64,000 nucleotides of DNA from Pararhizobium qamdonense (GTDB taxonomy: Bacteria > Pseudomonadota > Alphaproteobacteria > Rhizobiales > Rhizobiaceae): contig NZ_CP119566.1 in assembly GCF_029277445.1 (NCBI RefSeq), positions 3,474,001 through 3,538,000 on the forward strand, read 5' to 3'. The notes under the pieces are model-generated. The model saw only the letters and a list, made by a program, of their open reading frames with translations. It ran no database searches and had not been told where the DNA came from. Below, one piece after another: positions 16,244 to 25,960 of the stretch (the first letter of the stretch is position 1; each line of letters opens with the position of its first letter). A program made the position numbers and the translations under genes.

Positions 16244-17524
16244 ATGGCGCTTGGCGCATCGCATCGCTTGCAGGACGGCATCGAGGCCGTCGAGACCATG
16301 ACACGCTTTGCCCTTGCCACGCTGGCGCTGGCATCGGGGGTCTATACTTATCTCGGCGTCCGCTCGATTCTCGATGGTTCCGCAACCGCCGTGTTCTTTG
16401 CGGCACTGATTTATTCCTGCGCCGTCTCGGTGGCGATCTATGCCTTCTGGACCTATATGGCGCGGTTTTATCCGCATATTATCGGGGCTGCGGCCCGGAC
16501 CGCGATGCTCGGCATCATGGCGCTGGGATGCCTGATGATCATCGCCATGGCGAGCTGGCTGAATGCGGCCGCACTTGCAGGCTCGGCCGCGCTCGAACAG
16601 CATCTGGCCGAAACGGTCGAGGACTATACCGCCGATCTCGACCGCGCCCACCAGAATGCCCTTGCCGCCCAAAGCCTGTTGCCGGATATCCAGCGCACCT
16701 CCGAACGCTTCCAGCGCCTTTCCGATCAGGAGCGCGAAAGCGGCGCCCTGACCGGCACGACGGGTGCGGGCAGCGTCGTGCAGTTGCTTGGACAGATGGC
16801 AGCGCAGCTGAACGAGCTGGAAACCGGCATTACCGCCTCGCGCGAGCGCGTCACCACCCTGTTCGACGAGGGCCGTGCGCATCTGGCCACCATGCGCGGC
16901 CTCGTTTCCGCACCCGGCGCCATCGATCCGCGCGCCGACCAGTTTGCCGCCGAAGCCGTAGCGCTGACCGGCACGATCACCGCGCTGGAGCAGACGTCGA
17001 TCGCAGCCTCCGTCAAGCGCGCGGCCGAAGACCTGTCGCTCGGCTTCATTGCGCCGGTTGCCAGCGGCCTGGAGGCGGATCTTGCCAACCGGCAGGATCA
17101 GGTGATGGAAACCATCCGCACCTCGGTGGCCGCGCAATCCAAGGTGCTTTCGGAAGCCGCCGACCAGATCCTGACCCGCGAGCCTGTCGGAGAGCGCCGC
17201 TTCGTGCCTTTGTCTTCGGCTGCCGCCGTGTTGCGCTATGCATCCGATTTCATTCCAAGCTGGGCCGGCGCCATCGCCATCGATCTTCTGCCTGCCGTTC
17301 TCGTCTTCATGCTGTCGATCGCGCATGCGGCACTGCGGCGGCAGGAACAGAGCCTGCCCTTTGCCGAACGCATCACCGCAGCCGAACTGCTGGAAGCGCT
17401 CGAGGTGCAAAAGGCGCTGCAGCGCAGCGGCTTCGATATCCAGACGGCGCTCAGCGAGGCGGAAGCACGCGAGCAATCCAACATCACCAATCTCGACCTT
17501 GCCGGCAAAGGTCCGCGCAAATGA
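16244..17524 (+). CDS. Membrane protein with large helical periplasmic domain, unknown function
   Basis: 426 residues. Three hydrophobic segments in residues 20-105, then a ~220-residue, alanine-rich, charged helical region with coiled-coil character (EDYTADLDRAHQNAL, LNELETGITASRERV), then a fourth membrane segment (about 340-358, IDLLPAVLVFMLSIAHAAL) and a ~65-residue cytoplasmic tail. The topology resembles a receptor or scaffold without a recognised signalling domain. Its stop overlaps the next gene's ATG (ATGA), so the two products are probably made in fixed ratio and act together. Confidence 0.75.
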   Translation: MALGASHRLQDGIEAVETMTRFALATLALASGVYTYLGVRSILDGSATAVFFAALIYSCAVSVAIYAFWTYMARFYPHIIGAAARTAMLGIMALGCLMIIAMASWLNAAALAGSAALEQHLAETVEDYTADLDRAHQNALAAQSLLPDIQRTSERFQRLSDQERESGALTGTTGAGSVVQLLGQMAAQLNELETGITASRERVTTLFDEGRAHLATMRGLVSAPGAIDPRADQFAAEAVALTGTITALEQTSIAASVKRAAEDLSLGFIAPVASGLEADLANRQDQVMETIRTSVAAQSKVLSEAADQILTREPVGERRFVPLSSAAAVLRYASDFIPSWAGAIAIDLLPAVLVFMLSIAHAALRRQEQSLPFAERITAAELLEALEVQKALQRSGFDIQTALSEAEAREQSNITNLDLAGKGPRK

Positions 17525-18336
17525 CCGCGAGCGCCCGGCTGCAAGGGTTCGGACAGCGGCTGAAAACCTATCTGCTGTCGGCCAATGACGGCATGCTGAT
17601 GCGCCATTTCTTTCACGGGCTGGTGGTCACATCGCTGGTCTTCATCGTCATCGACTGGAGCGAGCTGAACACCGCCAACCAGGCCCATCCCGGCTTCGAC
17701 CCGGTGCAGCCGGAAACAGCCCCCGTTTTGCCGCCGGCGCTGACCGAGGGCGAGCCGCAAAATGCGCCCTCCGAAATCACCGCCGATCCCGGCACGCTGA
17801 AACAGGCGATCCGCTTCGAGCTCAAGCCCGGCGGCATCCTTCTGGCCGAAGGCTCGATCGAGCCGGGGGCCGCAGGGCGGTTTGCCGGCGAGATCGAGGC
17901 ACGCGGCGAATATGTGAAAACCGTACTCTTGAATTCCCCCGGAGGGTCTGTGGGCGATGCGCTCGCCATGTCGAAGCTGATCCGGGAGAAAAAGCTCGGC
18001 ACGCGGGTGGCGGCCGGCGCGCTCTGCGCCTCCTCATGCCCGATCGTCATGGCCGGCGGCCTGACCCGCGAGGCCGAAAAAGGCGCCGTCATCGGCGTTC
18101 ACCAGATCTTCAACGGGTCGAAGGAAAAGCTTTCCCCCGAACAGGCAATGTCGGATGCACAGCGCACCACAGCCGATGTCAGCCGCCATCTGGAAGAGAT
18201 GGGCATCAAATCCGGCCTCTGGCTGCACGCGCTGGAAACACCCCCGGACAGGCTCTATTACCTGAAGCCCGAGGAATTGCAGGACTTTGCGCTGACGACG
18301 GATACCGGCGCGCCGGTGGCGGCCGTGAAGGAGTAG
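17521..18336 (+). CDS. Membrane-anchored ClpP-like periplasmic protein
   Basis: 271 residues. One N-terminal membrane anchor (HGLVVTSLVFIVIDW, residues 31-45), a Pro-rich linker (AGHP...PVLPPALTEGEPQ), then a ClpP/crotonase-fold domain. Landmarks are oxyanion strand LNSPGGSVGDALAMS, the candidate nucleophile in GALCASSCPIVMAGG and a histidine in VIGVHQIFNG, in ClpP order. This resembles the COG3904 group of predicted periplasmic ClpP-like proteins, whose activity is poorly characterised. The start is the ATG overlapping the upstream stop; longer readings upstream are antisense-like and lack hydrophobic segments. Coupled to the upstream membrane protein. Confidence 0.8.
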   Translation: MTASARLQGFGQRLKTYLLSANDGMLMRHFFHGLVVTSLVFIVIDWSELNTANQAHPGFDPVQPETAPVLPPALTEGEPQNAPSEITADPGTLKQAIRFELKPGGILLAEGSIEPGAAGRFAGEIEARGEYVKTVLLNSPGGSVGDALAMSKLIREKKLGTRVAAGALCASSCPIVMAGGLTREAEKGAVIGVHQIFNGSKEKLSPEQAMSDAQRTTADVSRHLEEMGIKSGLWLHALETPPDRLYYLKPEELQDFALTTDTGAPVAAVKE

Positions 18337-18346
18337 CGGCGGCGGT

Positions 18347-19297
18347 TTACTCCGCCGCGTCCGCCTGACCGCCGGCGCTCGCAAGCGCCTCGGCAACCGC
18401 CAGATCAGCCATGGCAAGTGCCGCCTCGCGCGTCTTGGCTGCGGCGACGAAGCGGCCGTTGTGGCAGAAGCTTGCGCCCTTCACGCCGGATACCGCTTCC
18501 AGATCGGCATTGGTGAGCCCGGCCCAGGCGGCAGGCAGATCGGCGCGGACCTCGAAACCTTCGTCGGCGCGGCGGATGGTGGTCAGGCACCAATCCTTGT
18601 CGCGCGGATGGACGACGAACAGGAGCTGATCGGCGCCGGCCTTGACGATGGCCGGACGGAAGGGCATGCCCATCGGCAATTCGAGAATGTGGCCCGTTCC
18701 GGCAGCAATGATGGCCTGATGCACCAGGGCCTCGGCGCGCAATTTCGCAGCGCTCTTACCGATCCTCGCCTCGACGAAGGCGCGCGCGATGGCGAGTGCG
18801 GCATGGAAGGCGCGATCGTCGGCGTCCGGGTCCGTCTCATCGAACACGGGTTTCAGCGTTTCCAACAGAACAGGCAAAGTCAGGCCGCCCAGAAGCCCGG
18901 CCACCGACGGGCTGAGCGCACCATTGTCAACGAGATCGATGGGCAGCACGAAGCTTGCATCAAAGGCGGCATGAATATCGGCGGCATGATCGTCCGGAAC
19001 GCCGGAGGCTGCGAGATAGTCGCGGCCAAAATGCTTCCAGACCAGTCCGAACGAGCTGTAGGGCTGGCTGTCGTCGCGCAGCGGCGCGCCGCGCTGGTGG
19101 TGATCGAAGATGCGCGCCCCGGCATCATAAGCGCCGCCGACATCGTAGATGATCCGGTCTTCACCGGGCGTGATCCATTCCGGCGCGCGGCTGCGCACGA
19201 TGCGCGCCTGCGGGAAAAGCCGTGTGAGAATGACGCTGGACAACAGTTCGTCAGCATGGAAGCCACCGGAATGGGTGACGAGGAATTCTGGGGTCAT
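18347..19297 (-). CDS. MYG1-family protein (UPF0160, predicted DHH-like exonuclease)
   Basis: 316 residues from the ATG at 19297, which starts the family signature FLVTHSGGFHADELLSSVIL. The second metal-binding motif is IFDHHQRGAP. The fold is related to DHH phosphoesterases, and eukaryotic MYG1 is reported as a 3'-5' RNA exonuclease. The bacterial role is unclear. Convergent with the ClpP-like gene, 10 bases apart. Met at 19390 is also in frame but lacks homology before the signature. Confidence 0.85.
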   Translation of the reverse strand: MTPEFLVTHSGGFHADELLSSVILTRLFPQARIVRSRAPEWITPGEDRIIYDVGGAYDAGARIFDHHQRGAPLRDDSQPYSSFGLVWKHFGRDYLAASGVPDDHAADIHAAFDASFVLPIDLVDNGALSPSVAGLLGGLTLPVLLETLKPVFDETDPDADDRAFHAALAIARAFVEARIGKSAAKLRAEALVHQAIIAAGTGHILELPMGMPFRPAIVKAGADQLLFVVHPRDKDWCLTTIRRADEGFEVRADLPAAWAGLTNADLEAVSGVKGASFCHNGRFVAAAKTREAALAMADLAVAEALASAGGQADAAE

Positions 19298-19491
19298 GCC
19301 GGGATACGCCTTGTTGCTTGCGGATGTCCGCTTTTGTCTGAGAGTGTTTGGAGGTTTGCACCAGATAGCCATTGCCGGGCGGCATCTCAACCCGTCATCG
19401 GCGTGCTGGACGCGTCGAAGAGGGTTTTCCTGTCAAAGCGATGCCGGTTTACCGTCCATCGCCCTCACGATAGCGGCCCTTCATAACCGGG

Positions 19492-20559
19492 CTATGAAGG
19501 GCGCCTTGCAGGCAGCGGCACGTCGGACAGGTTTTCATTCGGTGCCGTGCTGATCGCGTGCACCTGGCCGGGGATCTCGTCGCGCAGATAGCTTTCATTG
19601 CCGGGCAGGCCCATCGGGTAGAGCGCATTGCGGCTTGCCTCATAGGCGACGCTCTCGCCGGTGCACAACCGAAGGCGCATATCCTGCGGCGCCACATCCA
19701 TGCGGTTTTGTACAGCATCGACACGCTCTGCAGTGGCCGGCAGCCGGCCGTCGAAGGCCTGCGTCAGATATTGCGCCGACCGTTCGTTGCGCTCGCGCTC
19801 CGTGGTCGCACCCAAAACCACCACCATCACGCGGCGTCCGTTGCGCGCGGCAAGCCCGACAATATTGCGGCCGGAGGCGCAGAGAAAACCGGTCTTCATG
19901 CCGATCGTGCCGGAAAAGCGGGTCAGGAGCAGATTGTTGGACTTGATCTCCTTGCCATCGATCGTGACCGCCGAGGCGAGGAAGAACCGGCGATATTGCG
20001 GAAACAGCCGGTCCACTTCCATGCCCAGAATGGCAAGGTCGCGGGCGGTCGTATAGTTTTCCCGGTTGAACAGGCCATTGGGATTGGCAAAATGCGTGCC
20101 GGTCAGCCCAAGGCGAACCGCCGCATCGTTCATTTTCCGGACAAAACCGGCTTCGTCGGGAGCCAAGGCTTCCGCCACCGCGACAGCGACATCATTGGCC
20201 GAGGCAGCGATCATGGCAAAAAGCGCATCTTCCAGCGTCATCGTGCGCCCGAAGGTGAGGCCGGATTCGAGGAAGGCCTGTTTCGTAGCGTTGCGGGTCA
20301 TGGTGACGGGGGTCGCAAGGGTTACCTCGCCCGAGCGCAAGGCTTCAAACACCACAAAGGCTGTCATCAGCTTGGTGGTCGAGGCCGGATACCAGGGCAC
20401 GCCGGCATCCTCCTGGTACAGCACCTGCTTGCTATCGGCATCGACAACCAGCACCGGCGTTGCATGCGCGGGTACGCACAGAACAGGCGCCGCCAGCAAA
20501 AGCGAGGCCATCAACGCCCATTTTTTCCAATGCCATCCGGCCAAAATGCTTCCGGTCAT
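19492..20559 (-). CDS. dacA: D-alanyl-D-alanine carboxypeptidase (S11, DacA-type)
   Basis: 355 residues from the ATG at 20559 (GGAG 8-9 bases upstream). Signal peptide to AHA (residue 33), then the penicillin-binding motifs S60-T-T-K63, S120-A-N122 and K222-T-G. Removes the terminal D-Ala of peptidoglycan pentapeptides in the periplasm and so limits cross-linking. The C-terminal domain after about residue 250 is short and lacks an obvious amphipathic membrane anchor, unlike E. coli DacA. The stop codon lies in the loop edge of a 9-bp hairpin (arms 19476-19484 and 19494-19502). Confidence 0.9.
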   Translation of the reverse strand: MTGSILAGWHWKKWALMASLLLAAPVLCVPAHATPVLVVDADSKQVLYQEDAGVPWYPASTTKLMTAFVVFEALRSGEVTLATPVTMTRNATKQAFLESGLTFGRTMTLEDALFAMIAASANDVAVAVAEALAPDEAGFVRKMNDAAVRLGLTGTHFANPNGLFNRENYTTARDLAILGMEVDRLFPQYRRFFLASAVTIDGKEIKSNNLLLTRFSGTIGMKTGFLCASGRNIVGLAARNGRRVMVVVLGATTERERNERSAQYLTQAFDGRLPATAERVDAVQNRMDVAPQDMRLRLCTGESVAYEASRNALYPMGLPGNESYLRDEIPGQVHAISTAPNENLSDVPLPARRPS

Positions 20560-20692
20560 CTGCCAGTCTCCGCGAAAGACGTCCTCATGCCATGATGCAC
20601 CACGAAAGGACAAGCGTTTGCTGCGAATGCGCATGCTGAAATGGGTGGGCTGCAACGTGCCTGCCCTGCCCCATAACGCAAAAAGGCCGGCC

Positions 20693-20726
20693 GCGTTGCA
20701 AGGCGGATGGCTGTTTTTTGCAACGC
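20693..20726. repeat. Inverted repeat next to the aminotransferase stop
   Basis: GCGTTGCAA/TTGCAACGC, nine perfect base pairs with a 16-base loop, immediately downstream of the minus-strand aminotransferase gene (stop at 20728). It may act as an RNA 3'-end or terminator. There is no clear T run after it on the minus strand. Confidence 0.4.
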
Positions 20727-20727
20727 C

Positions 20728-21624
20728 TTACAAATCCGAAGCCGAGGAATGCGCCCAGTCCATGTAGAGGTCCTTGGCCTTTGCGGCGATCGGGCCGGGT
20801 TGGAGGTCGCGGTCTTCGAGTTTGGTGACGGGCACGACCTTGGAATAGTTGCCCGACGTGAAGATCTCGTCGGCGCCTTCGAAATCAGAAAGCGTCAGCG
20901 ACGTCTCGACCACGTCGAAGCCGGCGTCGCGCAAAAGCGCCATGACGCGGAAGCGGGTGATGCCGGCCAGGAAGGTCTTGTTGGAGGCGGGCGTGAAGAC
21001 GACGCCGTCCTTGACCATGAAGATGTTGGAGGAGCCGGTTTCGGCGATATTGCCGAGCATGTCGCGCACCAGCGCATTGGAAAAGCCGCGGGCGCGGGCC
21101 TCCATCAGGATGCGGCCATTGTTGGGATAAAGGCAGCCGGCCTTGGCGTCGGTCGGCATGCATTCGATCGTCGGGCGGCGAAAGGGCGAGATGGTCAGCG
21201 ACTGGCCGCCCTTGCCTGCCGGCCCCTCGCCCATCGGCGCTTCGAACAGGCTCAGCGCAAAGCGGGTCGAATCGGGATCGGCGGCAACGACGCTGCCGGG
21301 CATGCCATGTTCGGCCCAATACATCGGCTTGATATAGATGGCGGTCTGGCCGTCGAATTTCTTCACGCCCTCCCAGGCCAGCGCCTCGATATCCTCTGCC
21401 GTGACCACCGGCTTCAGGCCGAGCGCCAGGGCCGAGCGGTTGATACGCTGGCAATGCAGATCAAGATCGGGCGCGATTCCGTCAAACCAGCGGGCGCCGT
21501 CAAACACCGTCGAGCCCAGCCACATGGCATGCGAGGTCGGGCCGATCAGCGGCGGATTGCCCGAAAGCCACTCGCCATCGACATAGGTCCAGGTGGTGCT
21601 GCGCGCGGATGTATCGACGGCCAT
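20728..21624 (-). CDS. ilvE: Branched-chain amino-acid aminotransferase, class IV
   Basis: 298 residues. PLP-dependent class IV transaminase; exchanges amino groups between Leu/Ile/Val and 2-oxoglutarate. The PLP lysine is K161 in TDAKAGCLYPN, with the family stretch ETGSSNIFMVKDGVVFTP (about residues 195-212) and substrate loop YIKPMYWAEHG. Monocistronic, divergent from the alcohol dehydrogenase. It could instead act on other amino or keto acids; a second ilvE elsewhere cannot be excluded. The symbol is therefore tentative. Confidence 0.82.
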   Translation of the reverse strand: MAVDTSARSTTWTYVDGEWLSGNPPLIGPTSHAMWLGSTVFDGARWFDGIAPDLDLHCQRINRSALALGLKPVVTAEDIEALAWEGVKKFDGQTAIYIKPMYWAEHGMPGSVVAADPDSTRFALSLFEAPMGEGPAGKGGQSLTISPFRRPTIECMPTDAKAGCLYPNNGRILMEARARGFSNALVRDMLGNIAETGSSNIFMVKDGVVFTPASNKTFLAGITRFRVMALLRDAGFDVVETSLTLSDFEGADEIFTSGNYSKVVPVTKLEDRDLQPGPIAAKAKDLYMDWAHSSASDL

Positions 21625-21785
21625 GATGGTCTCCTATTCGTCTTTGTTTGACTTTCTTTGTCCGGGCATAACCGGAAAATCGACAAGTGGGGTAAATAGG
21701 TACATCAAAAAAAGTCATGCCGTCCAATCTGGATCGCAAACTGGGCCTCGCATAGTGTGCCGCCAGAAGCAAAAGGACCTGTTCG

Positions 21786-22826
<1,041 letters not shown>

Positions 22827-23005
22827 GCTCAAGATCGAGGCCGTGTCTCTGAACCGGTGGCACGCTCCCGCAACCGGAGCAGCGTTGCCGTTCGCCTCTA
22901 TATCACCGTACGATTATATTCTGCCGGCGGCAGCTTCCCAAAATCGATCAGCGCCCTATTTCACGTTTTACCGCGTTAAAGCGGGTTTTTTTAGGAGTGG
23001 GATAA

Positions 23006-23173
23006 ATGGCATCTTCCGCGCTGATCAGTATCTTGATCACGTTTCTCGTCATCGTACTTGTTTTGTATCTTATTGCGCGCCTGCCGATCGATGGCCGCGC
23101 CAAGCAGATCGTCCAGATCATCGTGATCATCATCGGCGTTATTTCGCTCTTGAAATATCTCGCTGTCTTCTAG
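23006..23173 (+). CDS. Small two-helix membrane protein (Thivi_2564-like)
   Basis: 55 residues: two hydrophobic helices (ISILITFLVIVLVLYLIARL and IVQIIVIIIGVISLLKYL) joined by the short polar turn PIDGRAKQ. AGGAG lies 9 bases before the ATG. The pattern matches a widespread family of tiny bacterial membrane proteins named after Thivi_2564, of unknown function. A hairpin follows the stop. Possible roles include membrane stress or phage-holin-like behaviour, but nothing here shows it. Confidence 0.8.
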   Translation: MASSALISILITFLVIVLVLYLIARLPIDGRAKQIVQIIVIIIGVISLLKYLAVF

Positions 23174-23177
23174 CGCA

Positions 23178-23197
23178 ACGGGAGAGTAATCTCCCGT
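23178..23197 (+). terminator. Hairpin after the small membrane protein
   Basis: ACGGGAGA/TCTCCCGT eight-base-pair stem with GTAA loop five bases after the stop codon, followed by CACCTGCTTTT. The weak T tract makes it a probable but not certain terminator. Confidence 0.6.
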
Positions 23198-23300
23198 CAC
23201 CTGCTTTTGGGGATCGCCGGTTCAGACCGTCCCCATCAGATGTGCGCACCATCAGATTTGCGCGCTACCAGTTTTGCGCCCCACCAGTTTTGCAAAGTGA

Positions 23301-23513
23301 GTGTACAGATTGACCAGCAAAAATGACACGAAGACCGCCGTCAAGCCAACCGTGCGGCGCAGCCCGGACGAAACCTCTGCGGCGGCTCTGCATATCATCA
23401 ACACGGAGCTGGCGGCACGAAACAAGAAAACCGCAATGCTGAAAGCCCTGCGGCTTGCCCAGGAACCGACGGAAGCCAAGCCTGTAAAGAAGGCTGCCGC
23501 GAAGAAGAAATAG
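23301..23513 (+). CDS. Small basic hypothetical protein with lysine-rich tail
   Basis: About 70 residues. The middle segment DETSAAALHIINTELAARNKKTAMLKALRLAQE is helical (given in pieces: residues ~24-56). The end is KPVKKAAAKKK, typical of small nucleic-acid-associated proteins. The start is unclear: GTG at 23301 or TTG at 23310 (MTSKNDTK). Neither has a strong ribosome site. No family recognised. Confidence 0.5.
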   Translation: MYRLTSKNDTKTAVKPTVRRSPDETSAAALHIINTELAARNKKTAMLKALRLAQEPTEAKPVKKAAAKKK

Positions 23514-23737
23514 CGGCGCGCTGCTGATGTTGCCGGGGGCCGAAAGGGCCTCCTTGTTGTATGTTGTGTTTTCATAAGCTTTGCTACCCCCGCTCCTATG
23601 TCCCGTTGCGGACCGGATGGCCCGTTGCGGCACACCGGCACAAGCCGGACATCACGCCGCAAAATCCCTCTTCCCCCGCCCCCGTCGCAGCTGATATTTT
23701 GTTGGCCTTCATGGCAACGGAATCACGAGGCGATCCC

Positions 23738-24307
23738 ATGGGACAGGTGGCGGAAAGGCAGGGGAAGTTGGCGGATGCGCTCTATGCGCCTTTGCTTGCG
23801 GCCAATACAGTGCATCCGAATGGCTGGCCGGTGCGGGTGATCGTCGCGTCGCAGACGGAGGCGCGCCATAACAGGGGCGTCTGGGCGCCGAGCCATCTGA
23901 TCTCGATCCGGGCGCCGGGGACGAAGCTTCTGTCGATGATCGAACTGCCTGCGGAGCGGCATCTGGAGCTTCTGTTTGGCGATGTCACCGATCCGGAGGA
24001 GCCGGATGCGGCCACGGCCGCCGATATCGACCGGGCCTTTGCCTTTGTCGACGGTTTGCCTGAAGATGCGCATCTGCTGATCCATTGCCTGCGCGGCATC
24101 GGCCGTTCGACTGCCCTGACGCTCGGTATACTCGCCCGCTATATGGATCCGGAGGAGGCTGCCGCCGCGCTGCATGGCTTGCGGCCCGAGGCAAAGCCCA
24201 ACCGGCATGTGACCGGGCTTTGCGACGCGACGCTTGGGCTCAAGGGACGGCTTGCCCGGCAGGCGCTGCGTTTTCCCGCCAAGGTCTGGAAACCGGCAAA
24301 GAATTGA
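23738..24307 (+). CDS. Tyrosine/dual-specificity phosphatase-like protein
   Basis: 189 residues from the ATG at 23738, chosen for GAGGCG 7-11 bases upstream; in-frame ATGs at 23711 and 23561 add low-homology residues. The phosphatase loop is C117-LRGIG-R123 (CX5R), preceded by AHLLIHCL. The general acid is probably an Asp in GDVTDPEEPD (82-90). Likely removes phosphate from protein tyrosine or a small phosphorylated ligand in the cytoplasm. Confidence 0.78.
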   Translation: MGQVAERQGKLADALYAPLLAANTVHPNGWPVRVIVASQTEARHNRGVWAPSHLISIRAPGTKLLSMIELPAERHLELLFGDVTDPEEPDAATAADIDRAFAFVDGLPEDAHLLIHCLRGIGRSTALTLGILARYMDPEEAAAALHGLRPEAKPNRHVTGLCDATLGLKGRLARQALRFPAKVWKPAKN

Positions 24308-24506
24308 TTGACCGCCTGAGATAATATTGTGCATTGCACAAATTTTTGACATGATCCCGGCCAAGAACCGTATGCAAGCGGCGATTGCGTCATGCCTTCA
24401 GGCCTCACTGGAACGGCGGGAGGAAAAAACGCAATCAATCGAGGTGTTGCTTCTTCTGTTTGGTGTATGGAAGGAGGCAATACTAAGGGAATGACGGGAG
24501 AGTTCG

Positions 24507-25157
24507 ATGTCTCATGCGGCCTATGTGTTCGATGCCTATGGTACGCTGTTCGACGTGCATGCCGCCGTTCGCAGGCATTCGGCCGCGATCGGGCCCGATG
24601 GCCAGGCTTTTTCCGATCTTTGGCGCGCCAAGCAGCTGGAATATTCCTGGATCCGCACCCTGATGGGGACCTATACCGATTTCTGGGCGCTGACCGAGCA
24701 ATCGCTGGACTATGCCTTTGCGCGCTTTCCCTCGGCCGACAAGACGCTCAAGGCCGCATTGCTCGATGCCTATTGGCACCTGGATTGCTATCCGGAGGTG
24801 CCTTCCGTCCTCAAGCACCTGAAGGATCAGGGTGCCCGCATCGCCATCCTGTCGAACGGCACGCCGCAAATGCTGCAATCGGCCGTCAAGAAGGCAGGCC
24901 TCGACCTGATCATCGACGACATCTTCTCCGTGGAAGCCGTCAAGGCTTTCAAGACCGTGCCGTCCGTCTACGACATGGTGACGACCACCTACAGGTTGTA
25001 TCCAGATGCTGTCTCCTTCCAGTCGTCCAACCGATGGGACATTGCCGGCGCCACGAAATTCGGCTTCCGCACCGTCTGGATCAACCGCACCAACATGCCC
25101 GACGAATATGCCGATTTCGGCCCGGCGCTGATCCTGCCCTCGCTGGAAAGCCTCTAA
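24507..25157 (+). CDS. Haloacid dehalogenase, type II
   Basis: 216 residues, HAD superfamily. Nucleophile D9 in YVFDAYGTLFD, then the motif-II ILSNGTP (about 111-117), motif-III lysine region EAVKAFKTVPSVYD, and motif IV SNRWDIAGATKFGFRTVWINR (about 176-196). This arrangement is the L-2-haloacid dehalogenase subgroup, which replaces halide by hydroxide with inversion. The usual VSSN reads FQSSN here. Phosphatase side-activity cannot be excluded. Followed after 29 bases by tam, probably one transcript. Confidence 0.87.
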   Translation: MSHAAYVFDAYGTLFDVHAAVRRHSAAIGPDGQAFSDLWRAKQLEYSWIRTLMGTYTDFWALTEQSLDYAFARFPSADKTLKAALLDAYWHLDCYPEVPSVLKHLKDQGARIAILSNGTPQMLQSAVKKAGLDLIIDDIFSVEAVKAFKTVPSVYDMVTTTYRLYPDAVSFQSSNRWDIAGATKFGFRTVWINRTNMPDEYADFGPALILPSLESL

Positions 25158-25186
25158 CGTTTTTTGTTTCATCCAAAGGACACGCC

Positions 25187-25957
25187 ATGTCTTGGTCTGC
25201 CGAACAATATATGAAATTCGAAGACGAGCGCACCCGGCCGGCCCGCGACCTGCTCGACCAGATCCCCAATCTGCCCGATGGCGCGCTCTACGATCTCGGC
25301 TGCGGCCCCGGCAATTCCACCGAACTGATCCATGACCGTTTCCCCGCCTATATGCTGACCGGCATCGACAGCGACGAAAACATGCTGGTGGCGGCGCGCA
25401 AGCGCATGACCAATACGCGCTTCGACAGGGGCGATCTCACGCAATGGGCGCCGCCCAAGCCCGCCGTGCTGTTCTTTGCCAATGCCGTGTTTCAATGGCT
25501 GCCGGATCATCTCGCCACGATCGAGCGGCTGATGGGCGAACTCATTCCCGGCGGCACGATCGCCGTACAGATGCCGGACAATCTTGACGAGCCGTCGCAT
25601 GTGGCGATGCGGGAGCTCGCCGACGATCCGCGTTTTTCGAAATATTACCCGAATGGCGGCAAGCGCCGCTCCGCCCTGCCGCCGCCAGACGTCTATCTCG
25701 ACCGGCTGGACGCCAGATGCATCCGGATCGATGTCTGGCACACGATCTATTATCACCGGCTGGCCAATGCCGAGGCGATCGTCGAATGGGTCAAGGGCAC
25801 CGGCCTTCGCCCCTATCTCGACGCCCTGCCGGCGGATGCGCGCGAAGCCTATCTGGCGGCCTATCTCAGGCGCATCCGCGAAGCCTATCCACCGCTTGCC
25901 GATGGCCGCGTGCTGTTGAAATTCCCGCGCCTGTTCGTGGTGGCGGTGAAGCGCTAG
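25187..25957 (+). CDS. tam: Trans-aconitate 2-methyltransferase
   Basis: 256 residues. SAM-binding motif LYDLGCGPGNSTELI (about 34-48), with acidic residue in TGIDSDENML. Family-specific FANAVFQWLPDH and the C-terminal YPPLADGRVLLKFPRLFVVA agree with Tam, which methylates trans-aconitate and so relieves aconitase inhibition. AAAGGA 7 bases before the ATG. Follows the haloacid dehalogenase. Confidence 0.9.
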   Translation: MSWSAEQYMKFEDERTRPARDLLDQIPNLPDGALYDLGCGPGNSTELIHDRFPAYMLTGIDSDENMLVAARKRMTNTRFDRGDLTQWAPPKPAVLFFANAVFQWLPDHLATIERLMGELIPGGTIAVQMPDNLDEPSHVAMRELADDPRFSKYYPNGGKRRSALPPPDVYLDRLDARCIRIDVWHTIYYHRLANAEAIVEWVKGTGLRPYLDALPADAREAYLAAYLRRIREAYPPLADGRVLLKFPRLFVVAVKR

Positions 25958-25960
25958 CGC

